Assembly: GCA_949825025.1 (NCBI GenBank)
Contig: OX463778.1
Location: 13,416,171-13,480,170, forward strand
DNA length: 64,000 bases
Source: Siphlonurus alternatus
Lineage: Eukaryota; Arthropoda; Insecta; Ephemeroptera; Siphlonuridae
Direction of reading: 5' to 3'
Below, piece by piece: positions 1 through 13,700 of the stretch (its first letter is position 1; each line of letters opens with the position of its first letter). Under the pieces are notes generated by a model that worked only from the letters and a program-made list of their open reading frames with translations, was not told the DNA's origin and made no database searches. The translations under genes and the position numbers were made by a program.

Positions 1-2589
1 ATTCAAAACTTTGATGCACAAATTCATTATAGTTATTTTATTAACATTTCCGAAAGCCGCAAGTGTAGGAAGTTACAACTATGCGCTTCTGTCAGCATCT
101 TACTTGCTGGACTCTAGCACGCTTCCTGCTCTGCAATGCACGTGAAACTTACACTGCAAATTTCAATGTCAAATAAAGGACACTGAACATAAAGTACATA
201 CTGTGAAATTTTACACAGCTGAAAGCAAAAAATTATCTACATTTTATTTTATCAATGAATATTAATAACAACTTGCAAGAAAAAACACATCACTGTTTTT
301 AAATTCTTTATAAATATTTTGTAACTGGATTTTTACTGTAGCATATTATTTAAAACACATGATCGTATACAAAATAAACATCAATATAATATTTTATTTT
401 AACATCTGAAATTTGGCCTGTAATTTTATTTTTTAACTAACTGGCTGGCATATGAGTACTTTTACTGTGTTATTTGCACACATATATTATATTTTATTGG
501 AACATCTCACAACTGTTTTATTAAATTTTATTTATTAATTAATTAATTTTGGAACTGTATAAATGCATCTTATTTATATACGCAACTCACAAAAACGACT
601 ACCTTTTTTATTAGTTAATATTCGCAGTCTCAAAAGCCACATCAAAAATTATAGACACAACCAATGTCCATTGCATTGCACGCATTCACGCATCTATTAG
701 GCATACTTTTATTTAGCACGTACCTCCATAATTATTATTTAATTCAGTATAGCAGTACATCTTTGCATTATAGCAAAATAAATTGGCTGTCCTTGCAGCT
801 CACACTCGCGCGTTCGCGATAAATAAACATTTTACTGCTCAATAATAATTCATTTGCGTGCTTCTATTTACTCATTAAGTAACCTCTACCAATAAGAACT
901 TGTATCCTCTGGAGGATTAGACAAAAAACAAGTAGCATCAGGTAATATATGTTGGTTAGCGCCCCATGCAGGGACTGGCGAATCCCAAGGCATCAACAAA
1001 TTAAAAATGCTGCACATTTGGCTACAGATAATCTGCCGCCACAGAAAATCTTCAAATGCTTTTACTACTGGCCATTGTTTAACAAGTAGCTACATCGATA
1101 GCTGTACCACGCATGCCTTAATTACTCTTTTACTTTCGGAGCATATCGCCACCCTTGGGCGAAAAATATGTGAAACTCAACATCGTATCACTTCCTTGAT
1201 ACGGAAAAACCCGCACTGGCTTGCCTCACGCTCTACCTGACGTGGTATGTTGCGCGGTCATATTTCACAATAGCATACAATTACACTGCTCCGGCATGCT
1301 ACACATAATATGCGTGTCTCTATGTGCTTATTTCACTCTTACCCATTAATTGAGTTGTTTTTTCAAAATTTAACTGAATAGTTCCCTCTTATTACAGTTA
1401 CCGATTTGTTACTAAAAAGTTGTGATAAAACTTTCAACTAGTGTAAAAACATACATGACTGCATGTGGCTCGTATTCTTATAGCATTAAAAATAATTAAG
1501 TAAAATAAACAAGAAATATTGTAGCATTATTGAACATTTTAAATTAAAATATGAGAGAAATATTTACTTCATGAAAATAATAATAAAAACTGATAATAAT
1601 TATCACAGAATTGTACCCCAAAAAGAACTACATAATTTTATCTCAATTAAAATAAAAATAATGCTTGAAACTGTACATCTTTTTAAACAAGCATATAAAT
1701 AACTTAAAAACCAACGTTTTATCGACTGCTTAAAATCAAAAACTCGAATTAAACTCAGTCTGTTTAGAGATCCATACAGTAACCTTTGCAGGATATATAC
1801 CTACAGCTAGCGGTACAAGTACTCCTTCCATTAAAAAAAAACTTCATTAAATACCAAGTTCTGACATTCTACAGCCACAATTTCAACAGCTCAATTAGTT
1901 AGCTCAAAATAATTTCACAGATTTTCCCTCCACGCTGACATCAAACAATTTAGTTTAAAAAAAATAATGTGTTGCAATTTACTAACTCTCTTTTTCTTTA
2001 TTTTAAATGTAAAACAAGAAAAGAAAACGTAAATAAAGGATTTGACATGTTGCAATTATTTTACCATTTTGCTGGTAAAAAACAAAACTTTTTTTAATGT
2101 ACATTTTCAGCAATTAATTACATTTTTTATGTGTGTACTCCTTTGAAATTTAATATCCCAGCTGATAAGCAAATTTCAGCTTTAAGAAAAATCACTACTT
2201 TTTCTCTCATTGAATTTCATCAGTATTGTATATATTGTTCACAATTCACCTCACGAGCGACAAACACCACATGATACGAAAAATATTATTGCACGTAATT
2301 CTAGTACTCGATCATTTGCACTTTATATTTAATAGACTTTAAAAATCTCCAAGCCAGTATAAATTAAACTCTCACGAGAAAAACGCACTACAAATCCACT
2401 ATTAAAACTTGTGCTTCGTTCTAAACATCGTCTTATTTGCTGTATATTTTCAATGAACGTTCACATTTATTTTGCCTCACAATTATTGCAATCAACAAAT
2501 ACAATCCCACTAAATGGGAAAAAAAACTTTGCATTTTCATTATTTATTAATTATTTGAACGAAAATTACAGTAAACTCAATGTGCCGCA
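1..2589. other. AT-rich intergenic, no gene seen
   Basis: Mostly AT-rich noise. 890-1260 is less AT-rich and on the - strand reads LLMPWDSPVPAWGANQHI in one frame with stops nearby. It may be a decayed coding or mobile fragment, but I cannot place it. Confidence 0.5.
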
Positions 2590-3428
2590 CTTACATTAAA
2601 ACAAATTATAATAAATGTGGGTCAAACTTACCACTTTTCACTCTCTTTGACGTGGTCGGACGACTACATGGTCCGGTTGTACAAGACGAAGCTCTGAATG
2701 GTCCTCGATCATGGCACCGCACTCCTCCTGGAGTCGAAGATACATCTTGGACAACGACGTGGTCCGCAAGCCCTCTCGATGGGGGATGTCTTCTGCGACG
2801 AACCTAACTGTTGCATGAAGTTGAATTGATGCGGCCCTCGAATCTTCATGATGAACGCTGAACCACGGTATTGATGATTTCTAACTTTAAATTTTTCCAC
2901 GTTGATCATATGTCTCTCTCCTTTACAAATACTGCACTTTTCCGTCGTCTGGAGTACTGTGATTAAAATAACGTTGCCCCGAAGATTAGTCAAAAAATTG
3001 TAATAAATTCTTGTTAATTCTACCGACTTATTTTTACGCGCACTTTTTAAAGCCATTAAAATGCCCACTTTATATAGTAGCTTTAATTAAAATGTTCGAA
3101 TGCCATTTGAAGATATGGCATCCCACTTCTGACACCAATTGTAACAGCTCTTTTTGCTGTACAATAGCTACTCATTTAACTGGGGTTAGATTAACTCATA
3201 CACGCGATTACCCTAAAATTATTTATTAAACTTCTATTACATACAGGCAACCGCGCCTGCCTAGCGGCAGACGCACGAGACGCTCGCGCGCTCGTGGCTG
3301 GCGTAGGAATGAATACTTGCATATTACACTTCTGCACTGCCAGGTTGGCTGAATGCAGAGTCTGCACGTTTATCTGCAGAGTCACCGATCTCACTCGGAA
3401 CATTATTAATATAGGAGGTTACATAACA
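2590..3428 (-). mobile_element. Orphan LTR and 5' end of an LTR retrotransposon
   Basis: Read on the - strand, a putative LTR at 3428-3140 starts TGTTATGTAACC and ends GCTGTTACA, with AATAAA inside. It is followed at once by a primer-binding-site-like TTGGTGTCAGAAGTGGGAT. A 119-codon frame (3068-2709) then begins MGILMALKSARKN and includes CSICKGERH, which resembles part of a gag zinc knuckle with its last cysteine lost. No second LTR and no pol were found nearby, so the element is truncated. The superfamily is unresolved (BEL/Pao-like or Ty3-like). Confidence 0.55.
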
Positions 3429-3654
3429 TTGAAATTAGCATAGAAGTTTTAATTTTTAGTATTTTAAAATTTAACATCAGATTCCAAAACAATGAAATCA
3501 AATTTAGCACTAAATCTGTGACTAAGTATTTATAGGTTAAAATAAATTCCAAATTGTGAATATATAGAGATTTTATAGACGATTAATTTTATTTGCAGAG
3601 TTAACAGTGAGAAAATATAGGATATTAATTCACATACAAGCTCATAATGTGGGA

Positions 3655-4220
3655 CAGGGTAAATGAACCGAAAGGGAAATAAACCGAAGGGGAAATAAAC
3701 CGAAAAGGAAATAAACCGAAGAGGAAATGAACCGAAAAGAAATGAACCGAAGAGGAAATAAACCGAAATTTTTACTTGGCCACGCCCTCGCCACGCCTCC
3801 GTTTAACAAAGTGGTGGGAGGTATTGTAAAATCTGGCAACACTGTACACTTTCCGGTTTATTTCCTTTTCGGTTCATTTCCTCTTCGGTTTATTTCCTTT
3901 TCGGTTTATTTCTTCTTCGGTTTATTTCCCCTTCGTTTGTTGATTTCCCTTTCGGTTCATTTCCTCTTAGGTTTATTTCCTTTTCGGTTTATTTCCTCTT
4001 CGGTTTATTTCCTTTTCGGTTCATTTCCTTTTCGGTTTATTTCTTCTTCGGCCCATTTCCTTTTCGGCTCAATTCCTCCTCGGTTTATTTCCTTTTCGGT
4101 TCATTTCCGATTCGGTTTATTTCCTCTTCAGTTCATTTCCTCTTCGTCTCGCCATTTCCAATTCGGTTCATTTCCTTTTCGGCTCATTTCATTTTCGATT
4201 CATTTCCTTTTCGATTGAAT
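3655..4220. repeat. Foldback element 1: inverted arrays of a ~16 bp unit
   Basis: Left arm 3661-3770 is a tandem array of GGAAATRAACCGAARA. Right arm ~3850-4215 is the same unit inverted (TTTCCTYTTCGGTTYATT) in about 20 copies. The ~80 bp spacer holds GGCAACACTGTACA and a CCACGCC-rich stretch. The same design recurs at 9221-10738. Confidence 0.8.
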
Positions 4221-4295
4221 TAAAAAAATCTAAATGTATGAATATATAGTGGTTGAAAGTTGAAAGACTATTCCGATCACTTTAACCCCAATAAT

Positions 4296-4415
4296 GTACA
4301 CTCATCACCTTGTAAAATTTCCCTTTGCAGACTTGTTAATCACCATGCCCTATGTTATTCTTATGAGACATGATGATTAATAAGGCTGCAAGTGGAAATT
4401 TTCCGAGGCGACGTC
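4296..4415. mobile_element. GTACAGTCA-type hairpin MITE (family A)
   Basis: Inverted arms of ~50 bp (CACCTTGTAAAATTTCCCTT against its imperfect complement) around TATGTTATTCTTATGAGAC. A better-preserved copy is at 32554-32679. Confidence 0.65.
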
Positions 4416-5003
4416 GAGTGGTTAGCATGATATGCTGGCATTGAACTGTTCTCGTTAGATCACCGAATTCAAGCAACGTCGAGCTAGAAACGTAAAGTTA
4501 AAAAATTTGTCCGCAATGCAGGTTGCCTATTTTAAAAAATACCCGAACAGCTGATTTTCTATCCACACTTTAAGACGCCTTACAACGGTCAAAACGGAAA
4601 AAATACTTTATATTAGAACAATGGATCATGGTGCACAACTGAGGTGGTGCCGTTGAATTCATCAGCGGTGCTGTTAATTCGACTATAAAATAATTAAAAT
4701 CAAATCAAATGAGGTGGCCAGCTTGACGGTTTTCCAGTTACCTCAAACCTTTAAATACACACACGATATAAATGTGAATTGCATCCCAATCATTGCATGG
4801 TGATGCCGTGGGTTGGTGCAGTTTATTTTAGTGGTGTATCATTACATTAATTTTAATTAATAAATCCGTCATCGCCGTCTTCGCGCGAGGCGATCGAGGT
4901 AAGGAGAACGCGCGATTTTTTCAAACTCGTATTTTTAAACTTACAAGTTAGAATATTTCTCAATTCTGCGAAACACTCGCAATCGCTTATTTTCTCGAAT
5001 CTA

Positions 5004-5165
5004 TATTGGGGGCGATTCACGAAAGAGTTATCCAGGTTTTTATCCGCGTTTAGCTTAACCACGTTTAGTCAGGTGATTTAACACGTAAAACAGTTATAGT
5101 TTAAACGTGGTTAAGCTAAACGCGGATAAAAACCTGGATAACTCTTTCGTGAATCGCCCCCACTA
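5004..5165. mobile_element. ATTCACGAA-type hairpin MITE
   Basis: Near-perfect inverted repeat with ~60 bp arms beginning GGGGGCGATTCACGAAAGAG, flanked by TA. The loop is short and AT-rich. Confidence 0.8.
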
Positions 5166-6674
5166 TTGCAATGTAAAGTTCTGTTTATATGGTTAAAGTT
5201 AAGTTATGGTTAATACACTTGTGTATTGGAGAGTTTGCATGATACTGGCTTTCAATATGCTGAAATCAAAATTTAAAATTATAATAAAGTGTTACACTTG
5301 TAAGAGTAAATATTGTTACTTTTTGTTTTATCATTATAATATTAATTACAGCTGATTCGTTTTGTATCACAGAGTTGAAACATGACTTTTTTTTCGCAAT
5401 TTTATTTGGACAAGGATACAGCTTTACTTCTTATACAGTAAATGAGAAAAACAATACAGATATTATGAAGACGAATAATGAAGAAATTGTTAACCTTTTT
5501 TAGATGCTAGGCCTCGTTTGAATTTTAAAAAGTAGTCTGAGGGGATCAGTGCAGTGCAGAACATATTTTAATTAAATATATTGCAATTTTATTCTTTATT
5601 AGTTCAACATTTTAATAATACACATTCTGTATAACATTAGTTTCAGTATATATAATAGGCAAATATGCACTTACTAATTTTTTAAAGCAACTATTTTTTT
5701 ATTTTATTTTTTAAATTGCTATTTAGCAGTAGAAAGGTACCCGACATAAAGCTCGTATTAACAGATTAGCATTGTAATAGTTATCAGGTCTGTTTCGTGT
5801 GCTATTTTATGTAACATTCCTCACAGAAAAATGTATTGTGCCTTTACAATGGCATGTTAATATATAGTAGGAACGCTATAATGTAATTTATTTTTAATAT
5901 TGATAAAAAACAACAATACAGTCCTACCAAGGCCGGAAGCCTTATAAAGTATAATATAGGTACTGTTTTACAATCATCTTATATTTTAGATTAATTAAAT
6001 TATTTTATTTATGTTTATTTTAGTATTGGTTAAGAGTTTAGGGTAAGAAAATTATTATATTTATAGATAATTTTTAAAAATAAATATTACGTTGATTGAT
6101 TGGTTGATATTTCGGAGCAATTGACACATTTTGGTCAAGTATGCCCATTTATTAATTATTCCAAATATGAATAAAAAAATACATATAATAAAAGTATGCT
6201 ATTCAGGGAAGGGGGGAGACTTTTTAACGGTAAAGTAGCCGAGAGAATATAATTTGATTGGTCAATCCATAATAGGATTTTTTAATATTGATTTACGCTT
6301 TTTTGTTGTTGTTAATTTTGAAATAGTGAATGAATTTAGCAGGTAAATTTTTCCATATATGGAAACTAATTTTTTTTTGAATTTTTTATGTATATATATA
6401 AATAAATTTACCACAGCTATTTTATATATATAATTACATGTAAAATTTCAATAAAATACATAATTTGTCCTATAGGGCATAGATAGTTAATCAGTAAAAA
6501 TAAGTTTGTTGTTGTTGTAAGTCTACAATTGAAGTAGCTAAAAAAATATGCAAGCAACGCAAGCAACTGGATTACGTGTGGCGCGTAAAAGAAAACTATA
6601 TATAGGATAAAATTTTCATGCACTATTCACTTTAAAGTACAGAGTGTCTACTACAAAAAAGACGACAAAGAGAC

Positions 6675-7275
6675 GAGTTAGTTATATTTTCTAAAAATAG
6701 TTCCAATGCTCCTACATATGGAACCGAAATCTAAAAAATTCCATCTCACATAGGTTCTCCAGAAATAAATTCCAAAGTCGGAGTGAACGCTTCATTTAAC
6801 ATGGGGCCTTATAACCTGAAAAAACAACCTCGAATACCTCGAAAAAATACACCGTTAGGTGGTATGAAAAAAATATAGCCATGTTCTATGGCTCGATCTT
6901 TAACCAAAACTTGTTTAAAAAACATACGTTCTTGAATCCGTTTTCCCGTCATAAAATCACGAAAAACTCTTATGGGAATCAACATGGGAAATTTTCTTGA
7001 TTTTTTTACGGAAAAATGCATTCGAGCGAATTTTTTTTATTTGATTTTCTGTTAAAGCTCGGGTCATAGAACATTGTCATATTTTTTTCATACCACCTAA
7101 CGGTGTATTTTTTCGAGACATTCGAGTGTCTTTTTTAGGGAGGGCCCCATGTTAAGCGACGCGTTCATTCTGACTTTGGATTTTTTTTTTCTGGAGAACC
7201 TATGTGAGATGGATTTTTTTTTATTTTTGTTCCATATGTAGGAGCACTGGAACTATTTTAAAGAAATGCTAACTC
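6675..7275. repeat. ~600 bp inverted repeat
   Basis: Arms of ~230 bp with a ~100 bp centre. The left arm from GAGTTAG at 6675 includes CCATCTCACATAGGTTCTCC and TACACCGTTAGGTGGTATGA; both reappear inverted in the right arm. Arms differ at roughly one base in seven by eye. No transposase frame is present. Confidence 0.75.
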
Positions 7276-9220
7276 AGTTTTCATTTTTTGACATCAGCTG
7301 ATACTTTAAAAAACATAATCAAAAATAACGTTTTTTATATATTATTTCATAAAATAAAATTGCACATTAAATTTTTTTTAATTAGTGCAAACAATATATG
7401 CTCAATGGATAAAAAAGTGGTTCCCCCATGCATTCACAAGGTGCCATGTTTAGCTCTATAATATAACGCTACACGTGTGTGGAGAGAGGTTATTATAGTT
7501 ATATACAATTTAAGTAGAAAAATGTTTACATATTTTTTTATATATTTTAGGGGTCAGTATTATAGTCAGCACTAAATAACTCATTTTCGAACTGCATTAT
7601 AACAATAGAGGTAGGGAGGGGGGAGGATAAACATTAAAATTTAAAAATAACCATGTATTATACAATTTACTTTTAATTGTAAACTAAAGATTGCTTCCAT
7701 TGGAAAATTGGCCTGCTGAATCCATTGGTTCAAAATGAAAACCAATAAATTGAACTCAAACATTGATTTTTAATTGTGCCAAATGATACATTTTTTTTTC
7801 GGTACCTTTAATTCTCTCTTTTTATCGCTCGATCTTTTTGTCGCTTAATAGCAGAATTGTGTATTTTTGAATGGACTCAGTAGATTAGGAAACTGTAAAT
7901 TTAAAATTGAACTATACGGCTGGTTATAACTATTAAATTAAATTGCAAATATCAAATATAGTAAAATAGTCCATATAACCATGAAGTTCATGATGTAATT
8001 TTTCTCGAATTAAATTTTATACTTTTAATGACTACAATCAATGGTTATTTAATTAAATTTCTGTATAGCCTTGGTGACCCCTGGTGCTACACTCAGATAT
8101 CAGTCAACTCGGCACATTCTTTGATTTACCCTCGGCCTGCTCTATGTGTTCTTATATTTCTTATATATTTTGGTGCTTAATAATTACGAAAAAATATATA
8201 CGAAAAAATTGCAGTATAAATAAATCTGACAACATATTCAAATTCTTTCTTGCATAACTTTTCCTTACCTTCTCACTTTCTTAAAAAAAAATCACATTTT
8301 TTATTATACTATATCAGGCTATCAGCATATAGTAAAATGCTTCCAGCAATTGACACCACCATAATTAGTTGTGACTTGTGACATGTCTTCAGACAATGAG
8401 TATTACAAATTATAATACACAAATATGTCGATTTCATGATCAGAATCTCCCAATGCAGCAGGAGCATTGCAGTTTCCTCGGATACCAACCAAAATCAGCC
8501 AAAATTTCTTATACGCACATGAGAGAAATATAAGACATCTATTACTCTTATAGAGGGGATTGCGCTGACGTCATGCCCCTGGTAATATAGGGAGCTCTGA
8601 GGTGCGCCATAATGTAAATAATTATATTGTGCTGGAATATAATAAACTATAAAAAAAGTAACTTTTGTTTTTAGTGTTTTTACCAAATGCTATATACTAG
8701 ACTCTGGTTTTTACTAAACTGAAAAAACAAACAGGTTTATGTACTGTAAGAATATGGAATAGTACACGGTAGAGCTCTTAGAAAAAAGCTTGCCACCAAT
8801 AAACTTTTAAAATTGTATTTCCCCCCCCCCCCCACTAAATTGTTCCTTCATTTTCTAACACGATCTTGCCCACCTTTTCTCTTTCAGGGCCCTTCTTTCT
8901 GCATGCTGCGAGGAGCAGGTATAGCGACTAACGGTTAAAAATAAGCAGCAATCGTCTATATAGTAAGTATGTCCTTAATATAGTTGCTAAACAAATATGA
9001 TAACAGATAACATATGAAATAAATAGAGAATATGGACTTATGAGAGGAAATGAATTGAAAAAGAAAGAATGGAAAAAAAAAAAATGAATCTAAATTTACT
9101 CACCATGCAAAGAATAGAAAAATATTCTAGATTTTAAATTTTAGTTCAAATAAGTTATGAGTCTTATGTTAACATTTTTAATTAATGTATATATATGCAC
9201 ATGTATAGAATATTACAAAA

Positions 9221-10738
9221 ATGAGGATATAGGAATAGGGAAGGAAATGGACCGAAAAAATAAAATGATAAAATAAATAATAGACACGATTGTTCAGGGG
9301 CGTAGACAAGGGGGGGGGTTTGGGTGTTATAACCCCCCCCTTGAGAGCTGAACCTTAGTAAATTTTAAGGGAAAAATAACAAAAAATGGTACTCGACGGA
9401 TACGATTTAGCTAAAATTTTATGAAAAATTTTCTTAAAAAAAAAAAAACTTTAAAAATTTATATCCCCGAAACACATTGTTAATACATCTTTAATTTTTT
9501 TAAAATCGGTCTACAATATTATGATTATTTAAGTATGGTATAATTCTATTATGATAATTATATTATGTGGTATTCATTATTAAGTTATTTTTGTTTTTGT
9601 ATACGAAAAGACACTATAAAGACAACAATTTAAAGTATAAAAAATGTTGAAAACATTCCCCGCATGATGTTCAGCATAACAATAAAAATTATATATAGTA
9701 TTTTATTATTTTTTAATTAATTATATAGGTATATTACATCTTGCAATTGCTAGTTTCATTGTCTCATGTAAGTCATATGTATAATACTGTACGTATATAT
9801 TTAAACTTATTATTGAAGTTAAAAAAATCCGATTTTTAAATGTATTAATTTTACAGTATACTTAATGTAATGAATTGATTTTCCTGTTTTGAAAATTTAA
9901 ATATAAATATTTTTTCTTGCTCGTACATTAGTACATCGTCTTAAAATGTGGTCTATTTTTTTATAAGAAAAAATACTGTAGGGACAAAAATATTGTAACT
10001 ACATAATTAACGATTTACAAATATATAAGAAATTTGCTGCAACTTTTCATCGAAAAAAATTATAGTCCACGTCCCTTTTTCAAAAAAATCGCGCACCATG
10101 AAACTAATAAAAATAATATAAAAGTGGTTATTAGATGAATTACTTGATTTAACTAAAATTATTTACTCAAAGCTTTATTTATTACGTTAGTGCACGTACA
10201 ATATTGAAAAGAAATTAAAAAAATGGGATGCAAAAAATATAAAAATATTGCATCAGGCCATACATCCTCTATAATAGTATTTTTTAATAATCTTAACCTA
10301 AAAAAGGGGCGTGTCCTTAAAAAAAATCGCGCCTGCGGCGGGCTATTGGGGGGCTACGCCCCCCAAACCCCCCGGTGGGATATTCTCAATCTTTATCTTC
10401 AAGAACCCCCCCCTTGAACAAATCCTGGCTACGCCACTGCGATTGTTAATATTCTCTTACTTAGCAAAAATATTTAAATTGAATTATAAAAATTGAAAAT
10501 AGAAAAGGAAATGAACCGAAAAGAAATGAACCGAAGGGGAAATGAACCGAAATTACTGAAATTAGGTGAGCGGTGTTGCCAATTGCATTTTGATGGGCTG
10601 CGCCTTTTCTTTAAGGCGGAGCGAACCCCCTCCACGACGTTTTAAATTTCGGTTCATTTCCTCTTCGGTTTATTTCTTTTCGGTTTATTTCCCTTTCGGT
10701 TTATTTCCTTTTCGGCTGATTTCCTGTATCCCCTCATA
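9221..10738. repeat. Foldback element 2, interrupted by a hAT-like element
   Basis: Left end ATGAGGATATAGG with one unit GGAAATGGACCGAAAA near 9243. After the hAT insertion come three units at 10503-10551, a ~100 bp spacer with GGTGTTGCCAATTGC, and inverted units 10648-10723 ending TCCTGTATCCCCTCAT. The spacer, read inverted, shares TTGGCAACAC with element 1, so both belong to one family. Confidence 0.65.
9295..10439. mobile_element. Non-autonomous hAT-like element with 8 bp target duplication
   Basis: Starts CAGGGGCGTAG and ends CTACGCCACTG, so the termini are CAGKGGCGTAG inverted repeats. It is flanked by perfect 8 bp duplications CGATTGTT at 9287-9294 and 10440-10447, as expected for hAT transposition. 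G/C homopolymer runs follow each end. The inside is AT-rich with no transposase frame. Confidence 0.82.
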
Positions 10739-10739
10739 A

Positions 10740-13700
10740 TTATTTTCTTCTCCCCCTTCTTACTTAAAAAAACAAAATTCACTTCAAGTTCAATTTTCTA
10801 TTTCAAATTTAACAATGAATGAGGTGCAATTAAAGTAGCAAAAATGGAATTTATAATTATAGAATTGATTACATCAACTTTCATTTTCAAGTCCATTGGG
10901 ACACATTCTTGATTTTTCCGGTAACGAGAACTTGTGTCCGCAACCTAGCTGTGTAAAATTAAAAATAAACTATAGTTGACACCAGTCACTTAATTAAGAT
11001 TCCAACATTAATTATATATCTGCTGTTGTGTTCATTCGTTTAATGTCTTGGGAGTTGCAAGTTAAATTTTTTTTTCTTTCTCGCCCAAAATGAGGGTAAA
11101 ACGGAGGCAATTTCTCTAAAATATCACGCTCAATAAGAGGAAAAATACGTAATCTTATCTTTCCCCCTCCTTTTCCCTCAAAAATGATGTAAAATAAGAG
11201 GAAATTATACGAGCAGAGACGTTAAAAGCAAATAAAAGATGAAATTGATTTTAATTCGGGTTTGCTTCCTTAATAATTTGAGCACACGAGCTTATTCTTT
11301 TTTGCGCATGGAAAACAGCAGCGTGATTATATAGGTCTGCAAATAATATAGTTAGGAAAAACTACTAACTTAAAATTTACGAAAAAGTTAGCACTATAAT
11401 ATAAACGCAGGATTCGTCAGAGCAAAGAGCATTCGAAATCTTGGAAGAAGTAATAACGTTAAATGAGAGTTATAATTGATGTAATCTACACAACTTAAAA
11501 TTTTTCAACACTAAATTGGTTTCTTTTTAAAATTAAATTATATATATTTTTTAAGTTGTTGTTTTCGTTTAAAGTCTGTCTGTCTTAGATTATTTTTGTG
11601 CTTATTACTGGTTTATTATTAAATTACCTTTTCTCGACAAAAAGTAGTCACAATTAGTTAATTAACATAATTATGATATAAAATTAGGTTTATAATTGCA
11701 TTGTATAAAAACATCGACCTTGGTCTTCAGCAGACGCTTATTATATTATGAGTCAGATCGTAGGTTGATTGCGGATATTTTACTTAGCCAAAAAAAGTAA
11801 TTACCTTCAAATTACCTGCAAATGCCATGGTCAAGGTGATACAACTTAACGATGTGAATAAAAAACAAACTTACATTATTATGCCACACACTGCTCATAT
11901 TACTATTATTTTAGATAAGTTTCACGCCTTTACTGCATTATAATTATATATTCAAATCTGATAACTCATTATACAATAACTAAATTGACAATGGTAGATG
12001 GTAGATTATGTAAGTAATGTCATCGTGTTTCTTTTTTTCTAATACGACAAATTATTTAAAGGAAGTTAATTAAATCGATGAACGTCCATATATATTTTAT
12101 AGTGCATGAATTAGGGTTGCTTAATTTTGAATGAAAGTGATATTTTGCTCAGCGTAAAATCAACGTGAAATTAAATGGGTTTAAAATTATTTTATTTTAA
12201 ATTTTATAGTATATGACCCTCTGTCTCAAAAATTTAGTGTGAAAATTTTATAAGGATAATAACATTTTCTGTTATTTATATTTAATATTATAATTATAAT
12301 ACATGCATGTTTATATTTATATAATAACTCTATTCACAAACAGGTTAAACAATAAGCAAGTAATCTCAAGATATCATATAATACGTACGTACACTATTTT
12401 TCATAGCTATCGGCAGTAACATTGCATGCAATGCAGTATTATATAATTAGCATGTACTTTTGTGTCAACTAGCTATGGCATGCAATGTAGGAACAAGAAA
12501 TTAGCGGAGGCACTCGCGATTTCCAAGTATTGGCATCTCTAGAGTAAATATTTAGCATGCAATTAAATCATTGAGTATGCTTAGTGGTTTCAACGTTTCA
12601 AAACTGACACTTTTTGCAACATTTTTTTCTTTATTTTTTTGTTATAAATTTAATTATTTGATATATCCCAATGCAGGAGTTTAAATAACTTAAATTCCAT
12701 GCATGTACTTCCTGGAGATATTCGACTTTGTATATGATGCTATTTTGTTATACAATACTACAGTATATCAATGTTATGCAGAAAAACTGGAGTATTATTT
12801 TCAATTTTTTAATGTGTACAGATTTTAATAATTTTATGTTGGCAAGTGAGAAGTAATTGAAGCACGTAGTAGTGTACACCAAATGTACAGATACTGAACT
12901 GAATGTGCAGCAATGAATTATGGGCATTCATTTATAATTTTCTATAAAAAAGAATGCTTCACGTACCCAGCAGGATAAAGATAAAATTTTGCCTTATATA
13001 TAGGATATTATATTAGGATATCTTATAAACTTGTATACCAAGAACAATTATTAAGTCAACAAGTATATTTTGTTATACAATATAATTACATCTATTATCT
13101 ATAACATATATAACGTTCCAGAAAACATACAACAAGATTAAATTTATTTATTATATGAAAATACTTGATGTGAAAATAAAATAAAGAAAGATCATGGTTT
13201 AATTGGCGGTAACGCGCGCTGTTTAATTGTTAACTTCCTGTAATTATTTAGAATATTTATTTAAGTATTTGTTGCCAAGCTGACATCCGGTCTGTCTTTC
13301 TTTTTAAGTATTTGTTGTGATTTTTAAATTGGCTTGAAATATACGCTGCGTAACGCTGCGTAATAACAAAAACTAGAAATATAATAAAATAATATATCAA
13401 ATTCTTTGTAAATCGATCAACCTAATAATTCAAATTAAAAAATTATGCAAGTGGAATCTTTCCTCGTTATCTGCGTTGAGACTTAAATGACTTAATCAAT
13501 TCTTAATTAAAATTAATTATGAAATTAATTCAAGAAATGACCGGTTATATTATTATATAATATATAATATATATTATATATTATAATATAATATATATTA
13601 TAATATAATATATATTATTGATTTACCTTTGTTTTTGCCTTTAAAAAATAAAATTCTAAATAATTGGTGTGTAAAAATCGATGTAGTGCCTCCATCTAAC

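Larger units (their letters stand above)
4420..9220. other. Intergenic, AT-rich, with the repeats listed separately
   Basis: Apart from the hairpin at 5004 and the inverted repeat at 6675, I see only AT-rich sequence, a poly(C) run at 8821-8834 and a short GC-richer patch at 8880-8925. Confidence 0.5.

Noticed and set aside
3727..4218. 163-codon open frame rich in HFLFGSFPLRFISFSVYF-like repeats
   Set aside because: It is a translation of the inverted minisatellite arms of the foldback element, not a gene.
6809..7021. 70-codon minus-strand frame
   Set aside because: Lies in the left arm and centre of the 600 bp inverted repeat; no family resemblance.
8880..8920. Possible micro-exon CTTTCAG|GGCCCTTC...GAGCAG|GTATAG
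   Set aside because: Splice-like borders but only ~31 nt, no partner exons and no recognisable protein.
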